Shown in pieces: positions 59,507-64,000 of a stretch of 64,000 bases of DNA. The notes below the pieces were generated by a model. The model ran no database searches, was not told where the DNA came from, and saw nothing but the letters and a program-made list of their open reading frames with translations. A program made the position numbers and the translations under genes. The stretch is taken from NCBI RefSeq assembly GCF_019049675.1, contig NZ_JAFMOW010000066.1, positions 337,615 to 401,614 of the forward strand. The letters are read 5' to 3'. The stretch's first letter is position 1. Each line of letters starts with the position of its first letter. Source of the DNA: Rahnella bonaserana. GTDB lineage: Bacteria > Pseudomonadota > Gammaproteobacteria > Enterobacterales > Enterobacteriaceae.

Positions 59507-59526
59507 CACGTGGAAGCATGCTGACT

Positions 59527-62253
59527 ATGGCTACGATTCATGTAGACGGCAAAGAATACGACGTAGACGGAGCGGACAACCTGTTACAGGCTTGCCTCTC
59601 TCTCGGCCTCGATATTCCTTATTTTTGCTGGCATCCGGCGCTGGGAAGCGTCGGCGCTTGCCGCCAATGTGCGGTTAAGCAATACCAAAATGCGGAAGAC
59701 ACGCGCGGTCGTCTGGTAATGTCATGTATGACACCAGCGTCTGATGGCACCTTCATTTCCATCGACGACGGAGAAGCAAAAGAATTCCGTGAAAGCGTCG
59801 TGGAATGGCTGATGACCAACCACCCGCATGACTGTCCGGTGTGTGAGGAAGGCGGTAACTGTCACCTGCAGGATATGACAGTCATGACCGGCCACAGTAT
59901 GCGCCGTTACCGTTTCACCAAACGTACCCATAATAACCAGGATCTCGGGCCGTTCATCTCTCATGAAATGAACCGCTGTATTGCCTGTTATCGCTGTGTC
60001 CGTTACTACAAGGATTATGCGGACGGCACCGATCTGGGCGTTTATGGCGCGCACGACAACGTCTATTTCGGTCGTCCGGAAGATGGCCCGCTGGAAAGCG
60101 AGTTTTCCGGTAACCTGGTAGAAGTGTGTCCGACCGGCGTATTCACCGATAAAACGCACTCCGAACGCTATAACCGTAAATGGGACATGCAGTTTGCGCC
60201 GAGCATCTGTCAGCAATGTTCTGTTGGCTGTAACATCAGCCCGGGCGAGCGTTATGGTGAGCTGCGTCGTATTGAAAACCGTTATAACGGTACCGTAAAC
60301 CATTACTTCCTGTGCGACCGTGGTCGTTTCGGTTATGGCTACGTGAACCTGAAAGATCGTCCAAAGAAACCATTGCAACTGCGTGGGAACGACTGGATCG
60401 AACTTAACGCTGAACAGGCGATGCAGGGCGCGGCAGACATTATCCGTCAGGCGAAGAAAACTATCGGTATCGGTTCTCCGCGCGCCAGTCTCGAAAGCAA
60501 CTTTGCTTTGCGTGAACTGGTCGGAGCCGAAAACTTTTACACCGGTATCAACGCAGCAGAGCAGGGCCGTCTGCAACTGATGCTGAACGTACTGCGCAAC
60601 AGTGGTGTTCACACACCGGCGCTGCGTGAAATAGAAGAGTACGACGCGGTTCTGGTGCTGGGCGAAGATTTAACACAGACCGGCGCGCGTATTGCTCTTT
60701 CTGTGCGTCAGGCCGTCAAAGGCAAGGCCCGCGCGATGGCTGCGGCTCAGCGTGTTGCCGACTGGCAAATCGCGGCTGTCCAGAACATCGGTCAGCACGC
60801 CAAACATCCGCTGTTCATCACCAACGTAGACAACACCAAACTCGACGATATCGCGGCATACAATTACCGTGCACCGGTCGATGAGCAGGCGCGTTTTGGC
60901 TTTGCTATCGCCCATGCGCTGGATAATTCTGCGCCAGCGGTCAGCGATCTGGCTGATGGCCTGAACAAGAAAATCGACGTGATCGTGCAGGCACTGACAG
61001 GTGCGCGCAAGCCGCTGATCATCACCGGTAGCAGCTCCGGTTCTGACGCCATTATCGAAGCAGCCGCGAATATCGCGAAAGCCCTGAAAGTGGTAGGCAG
61101 CGATGTTGGCATTACGTTTGTGGCTTCTGCGGCTAACAGCATCGGTCTTTCGATGATTGGTGGCGGCTCGCTGGACGAAGCACTTGAATTGCTGACTCGT
61201 GGTGATGCCGACAGCGCTATCGTGATGGAAAATGACCTTTACCGTCAGGCGCCTGAAGCGAAAGTTGATGCGGCATTAGCGAATGTGCAGAACCTGCTGG
61301 TTGTTGACCATCAGCGTACGCGCATTATGGATAAAGCCAGCCTGATCCTGCCTGCGGCAAGTTTCGCAGAAAGCGACGGCACGCTGGTCAATCAGGAAGG
61401 CCGCGCACAGCGTTTCTTCCAGGTTTACGATCCGGCTTACTACGACACAACGGTTGCCATGCTGGAAAGCTGGCGCTGGATGCACTCGCTGCATTCCACC
61501 ATCAACAGCCGTCATGTTGACTGGACTCAGCTGGATCACGTCATCGAAGCCTGCGTTGAAGCACTGCCACAGCTGAAAGGCATGGTTGAAGCTGCGCCAA
61601 ACGCCAGCTTCCGTATCCGTGGTCAGAAACTGGCGCGTTCTCCGGCCCGTTACAGTGGTCGTACCGCCATGCGCGCGAACATCAGCGTTCATGAACCGCG
61701 TCAGCCGCAAGACAAAGACACCATGTTTGCCTTCTCAATGGAAGGGAACAACAGCCCGACAGCTGACCGCAATCAGGTGCCATTCGCCTGGGCGCCGGGC
61801 TGGAACTCACCTCAAGCCTGGAACAAATTCCAGAGCGAAGTTGGCGGCAGTCTGCGCCACGGTGATCCGGGTGTGCGTCTGATTGAAGCAGGTGAGGGGA
61901 CACTCGATTACTTCACCGCTATTCCGGCTGCCTTTACTGCTCAGAGCGATAACTGGCGTGTCGCGCCTTACTATCACCTGTTCGGCAGCGAAGAGATGAC
62001 ACAGCGCTCGAAGGTGATCCAGCAACGTATGCCAGAAGCCTACGTGATGGTTAACCCGGCAGACGCCGCACAGTTAGGGGTGAACGCAGGTTCTCAGGTG
62101 GAATTCACCTGTGCCGGTCAGACCCTCAGACTGCCGGTTCGTCTGAGTGAAACATTGAGTCAGGGCCAGGTTGGCCTGCCGCTGGGCTTGCCGGGCATTC
62201 CTCCGGTACTGGTTGGCGCAACGGTTGAAAATCTGCGGGAGGCAGCACAATGA
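59527..62253 (+). CDS. nuoG: NADH-quinone oxidoreductase subunit G
   Basis: This is the 908-residue largest peripheral subunit. Near the N-terminus are the 2Fe-2S N1b ligands ([19 protein letters not shown]), then [14 protein letters not shown] (N5, with a histidine ligand), [11 protein letters not shown] (N4) and the extra N7 cluster cysteines CQQCSVGC found in enteric NuoG. The rest is a molybdopterin-oxidoreductase-like fold without the cofactor. ATG 59527 gives the E. coli length; an in-frame ATG at 59518 is too close to GGAAG. Confidence 0.97.
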   Translation: MATIHVDGKEYDVDGADNLLQACLSLGLDIPYFCWHPALGSVGACRQCAVKQYQNAEDTRGRLVMSCMTPASDGTFISIDDGEAKEFRESVVEWLMTNHPHDCPVCEEGGNCHLQDMTVMTGHSMRRYRFTKRTHNNQDLGPFISHEMNRCIACYRCVRYYKDYADGTDLGVYGAHDNVYFGRPEDGPLESEFSGNLVEVCPTGVFTDKTHSERYNRKWDMQFAPSICQQCSVGCNISPGERYGELRRIENRYNGTVNHYFLCDRGRFGYGYVNLKDRPKKPLQLRGNDWIELNAEQAMQGAADIIRQAKKTIGIGSPRASLESNFALRELVGAENFYTGINAAEQGRLQLMLNVLRNSGVHTPALREIEEYDAVLVLGEDLTQTGARIALSVRQAVKGKARAMAAAQRVADWQIAAVQNIGQHAKHPLFITNVDNTKLDDIAAYNYRAPVDEQARFGFAIAHALDNSAPAVSDLADGLNKKIDVIVQALTGARKPLIITGSSSGSDAIIEAAANIAKALKVVGSDVGITFVASAANSIGLSMIGGGSLDEALELLTRGDADSAIVMENDLYRQAPEAKVDAALANVQNLLVVDHQRTRIMDKASLILPAASFAESDGTLVNQEGRAQRFFQVYDPAYYDTTVAMLESWRWMHSLHSTINSRHVDWTQLDHVIEACVEALPQLKGMVEAAPNASFRIRGQKLARSPARYSGRTAMRANISVHEPRQPQDKDTMFAFSMEGNNSPTADRNQVPFAWAPGWNSPQAWNKFQSEVGGSLRHGDPGVRLIEAGEGTLDYFTAIPAAFTAQSDNWRVAPYYHLFGSEEMTQRSKVIQQRMPEAYVMVNPADAAQLGVNAGSQVEFTCAGQTLRLPVRLSETLSQGQVGLPLGLPGIPPVLVGATVENLREAAQ

Positions 62254-63227
62254 GCTGGTTTACACCTGTAGTCATCGATTCATTGATCGCCATTCTGAAA
62301 GCGGTGGTGATCCTGCTGGTTGTTGTGACCTGCGGGGCCTTCATGAGCTTCGGCGAGCGTCGCTTGCTGGGCCTGTTCCAGAACCGATACGGGCCAAACC
62401 GTGTCGGCTGGGGCGGTTCCCTGCAGCTGGTCGCTGACATGATCAAAATGTTCTTTAAGGAAGACTGGGTACCTAAATTCACCGACAAAGCCATCTTTAC
62501 GCTGGCACCGATGATTGCGTTTACGTCCCTGCTGATTTCCTTTGCGATTGTTCCGGTCAGCCCGACCTGGTTCGCCGCAGACCTGAACATCGGTATTTTG
62601 TTCTTCCTGATGATGGCCGGTCTGACCGTCTATGCCGTGTTGTTCGCTGGCTGGTCCAGTAACAACAAATACTCGCTGCTTGGCGCGATGCGTGCATCCG
62701 CTCAGACGCTGAGCTACGAAGTGTTCCTTGGCTTATCGCTGATGGGCGTTGTGGCACAGGCGGGTTCCTTCAATCTGCAAGACATCGTCAATTCTCAGGC
62801 GCATGTGTGGAACATCATTCCGCAGTTCTTTGGCTTCGTGACCTTTGCGATTGCCGGCGTTGCCGTTTGCCACCGTCATCCGTTTGACCAGCCGGAAGCC
62901 GAGCAGGAACTGGCTGACGGTTACCACATTGAATATTCCGGTATGAAGTTCGGTCTGTTCTTTGTGGGGGAATACATCGGTATCGTGACTGTCTCTGCGC
63001 TGATCGTCACCTTGTTCTTCGGTGGCTGGCAGGGTCCGTTCCTGCCGCCGTTTATCTGGTTTGCGCTGAAAACCGCTTTCTTCATGGTGATGTTCATTTT
63101 GATCCGTGCTGCTTTGCCGCGTCCCCGCTACGACCAGGTGATGTCATTTGGCTGGAAAGTTTGCCTGCCACTGACCTTACTTAATCTGCTGGCGACCGCT
63201 GCGGTCATCTTGTACAACGCGCAATAA
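62250..63227 (+). CDS. nuoH: NADH-quinone oxidoreductase subunit H
   Basis: The 325-residue membrane subunit with eight hydrophobic spans joins the two arms of complex I and lines the quinone tunnel. [22 protein letters not shown] and [27 protein letters not shown] (in outline) are the conserved loops with charged residues. The start overlaps the nuoG stop by four bases. Confidence 0.98.
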   Translation: MSWFTPVVIDSLIAILKAVVILLVVVTCGAFMSFGERRLLGLFQNRYGPNRVGWGGSLQLVADMIKMFFKEDWVPKFTDKAIFTLAPMIAFTSLLISFAIVPVSPTWFAADLNIGILFFLMMAGLTVYAVLFAGWSSNNKYSLLGAMRASAQTLSYEVFLGLSLMGVVAQAGSFNLQDIVNSQAHVWNIIPQFFGFVTFAIAGVAVCHRHPFDQPEAEQELADGYHIEYSGMKFGLFFVGEYIGIVTVSALIVTLFFGGWQGPFLPPFIWFALKTAFFMVMFILIRAALPRPRYDQVMSFGWKVCLPLTLLNLLATAAVILYNAQ

Positions 63228-63241
63228 GGGGTGATGAAACC

Positions 63242-63784
63242 ATGACATTGAAAGACATAGTGGTCGGGTTCGGTACCCAGGTTCGCAGCTTGTGGATGAT
63301 AGGCATGCATGCCTTCGCCAAGCGCGAAACCCAGATGTACCCTGAAGTTCCGGTCAATCCACCTCCGCGTTACCGTGGCCGTATCGTGCTGACGCGTGAT
63401 CCGGACGGTGAAGAGCGCTGCGTTGCCTGTAACCTGTGTGCGGTAGCCTGTCCGGTAGGCTGTATTTCTCTGCAAAAAGCAGAAATGAAAGACGGTCGCT
63501 GGTATCCGGAATTCTTCCGCATCAACTTCTCACGCTGCATTTTCTGCGGTCTGTGCGAAGAAGCTTGCCCGACAACAGCCATTCAGCTGACGCCGGACTT
63601 CGAGCTGGGCGAATTCAAACGCCAGGATCTGGTGTACGAAAAAGAAGATCTGTTGATTTCTGGGCCGGGTAAATATCCGGAATACAATTTCTACCGGATG
63701 GCCGGTATGGCGATTGACGGCAAGTCGAAGGGCGAAGCTGAAAATGAAGCCAAACCGATCAACGTCAAAGGTCTGTTGCCTTAA
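63242..63784 (+). CDS. nuoI: NADH-quinone oxidoreductase subunit I
   Basis: The 180-residue ferredoxin-like subunit carries two 4Fe-4S clusters, N6a and N6b, with ligands in [15 protein letters not shown] and [15 protein letters not shown]. It passes electrons toward NuoB. It starts 14 bases after nuoH and is followed 12 bases later by nuoJ. Confidence 0.98.
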   Translation: MTLKDIVVGFGTQVRSLWMIGMHAFAKRETQMYPEVPVNPPPRYRGRIVLTRDPDGEERCVACNLCAVACPVGCISLQKAEMKDGRWYPEFFRINFSRCIFCGLCEEACPTTAIQLTPDFELGEFKRQDLVYEKEDLLISGPGKYPEYNFYRMAGMAIDGKSKGEAENEAKPINVKGLLP

Positions 63785-63796
63785 GGAGCCGCAAGC

Positions 63797-64000
63797 ATGG
63801 AATTTGCATTTTATATTGCAGCCCTGGTGGCCGTGTTGGCGACATTGCGTGTTATCACGCATACCAACCCGGTTCATGCACTGCTGTATCTGATCGTCTC
63901 TTTACTGGCGATTGCTGCGGTCTTCTTCTCGCTCGGTGCGTACTTCGCCGGTGCCCTGGAGATCATCGTTTACGCCGGCGCCATTATGGTGCTGTTCGTC
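63797..64000 (+). CDS. nuoJ: NADH-quinone oxidoreductase subunit J (3'-truncated by window)
   Basis: The first 68 codons are present (MEFAFYIAALVAVLATLR...), reading through the conserved membrane segments and the motif AGALEIIVYAGAIMVLFV, where the window ends. AAGGAG at 63783-63788 precedes the ATG. NuoJ is a proton-channel-associated membrane subunit. Confidence 0.95.
   Translation, partial: MEFAFYIAALVAVLATLRVITHTNPVHALLYLIVSLLAIAAVFFSLGAYFAGALEIIVYAGAIMVLFV

Noticed and set aside
58294-60612. Long minus-strand frames opposite nuoF and nuoG
   Set aside because: These are shadow frames of highly conserved genes with no recognisable domains.
1-64000. tRNA, rRNA, CRISPR, insertion sequence or prophage
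   Set aside because: No cloverleaf-like tRNA end, repeat-spacer array, transposase, integrase or phage structural gene was found on either strand.

Overview
This window is ordinary chromosomal core of an enterobacterium, with a few accessory insertions. Gene order and protein sequences follow the Escherichia coli prmB-aroC to nuo segment very closely. Two ERIC-type repeats, a fused nuoCD, an HxpA/YfbS/YfbR block and an LrhA gene upstream of nuo all fit Enterobacterales. The departures from E. coli (no folX, yfcE, yfcC, yfcJ or second HisJ/ArgT) and the repeat types suggest the Yersiniaceae side (Rahnella, Serratia or a relative). That genus-level placement is inference. No tRNA, rRNA, CRISPR, insertion sequence or prophage was seen.

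Layout. 1-4.3 kb: end of prmB, aroC (chorismate), mepA, yfcA, epmC (EF-P hydroxylation), yfcL. 4.3-7.8 kb: mnmC (minus) divergent from fabB, with FadR-like and FabR-like sites between them. 7.8-16.5 kb: an accessory patch with a degenerate ERIC, a Met/Asp/His-rich DUF2946 protein plus PepSY membrane protein, a YbiR-type permease, a MocR regulator divergent from a rhodanese, flk, and an EamA transporter divergent from an AraC regulator. 16.6-30.3 kb: pdxB-usg-truA-dedA-accD-folC-dedD-cvpA-purF-ubiX, then a histidine/basic amino-acid ABC transporter (hisJQMP). 30.4-33.4 kb: a PepT-family peptidase divergent from an orphan DppA-like binding protein, flanked by REP/BIME-like palindromes. 33.6-36.2 kb: yfcH, yfcG, yfcD. 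36.2-41.8 kb: a LacI-family regulator divergent from a five-gene operon (ascorbate-type PTS EIIA, EIIB, EIIC and a split transketolase). 41.9-51.8 kb: pta-ackA, yfbV, yfbU, hxpA, ERIC, yfbS, yfbR, alaA. 52.8-64 kb: lrhA and the start of the complex I operon, nuoA to a truncated nuoJ.

The best candidate for an under-described system is the PTS/split-transketolase operon. It has no separate kinase or isomerase, so the simplest reading is that the PTS imports and phosphorylates a keto-sugar which the two-subunit transketolase cleaves directly. Its control region carries a perfect CRP half-site pair (TGTGA-N6-TCACA) between evenly spaced TAGCGCTA-type operators for the divergent LacI protein. Secondary points of interest are the metal-suggestive DUF2946/PepSY pair, the MocR-rhodanese pair, the peptidase/orphan-binding-protein pair, a perfect 22-bp palindrome upstream of nuoA, and the 984-bp leader region of lrhA.

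All calls rest on reading the sequence and on remembered family sequences; no database search was run.
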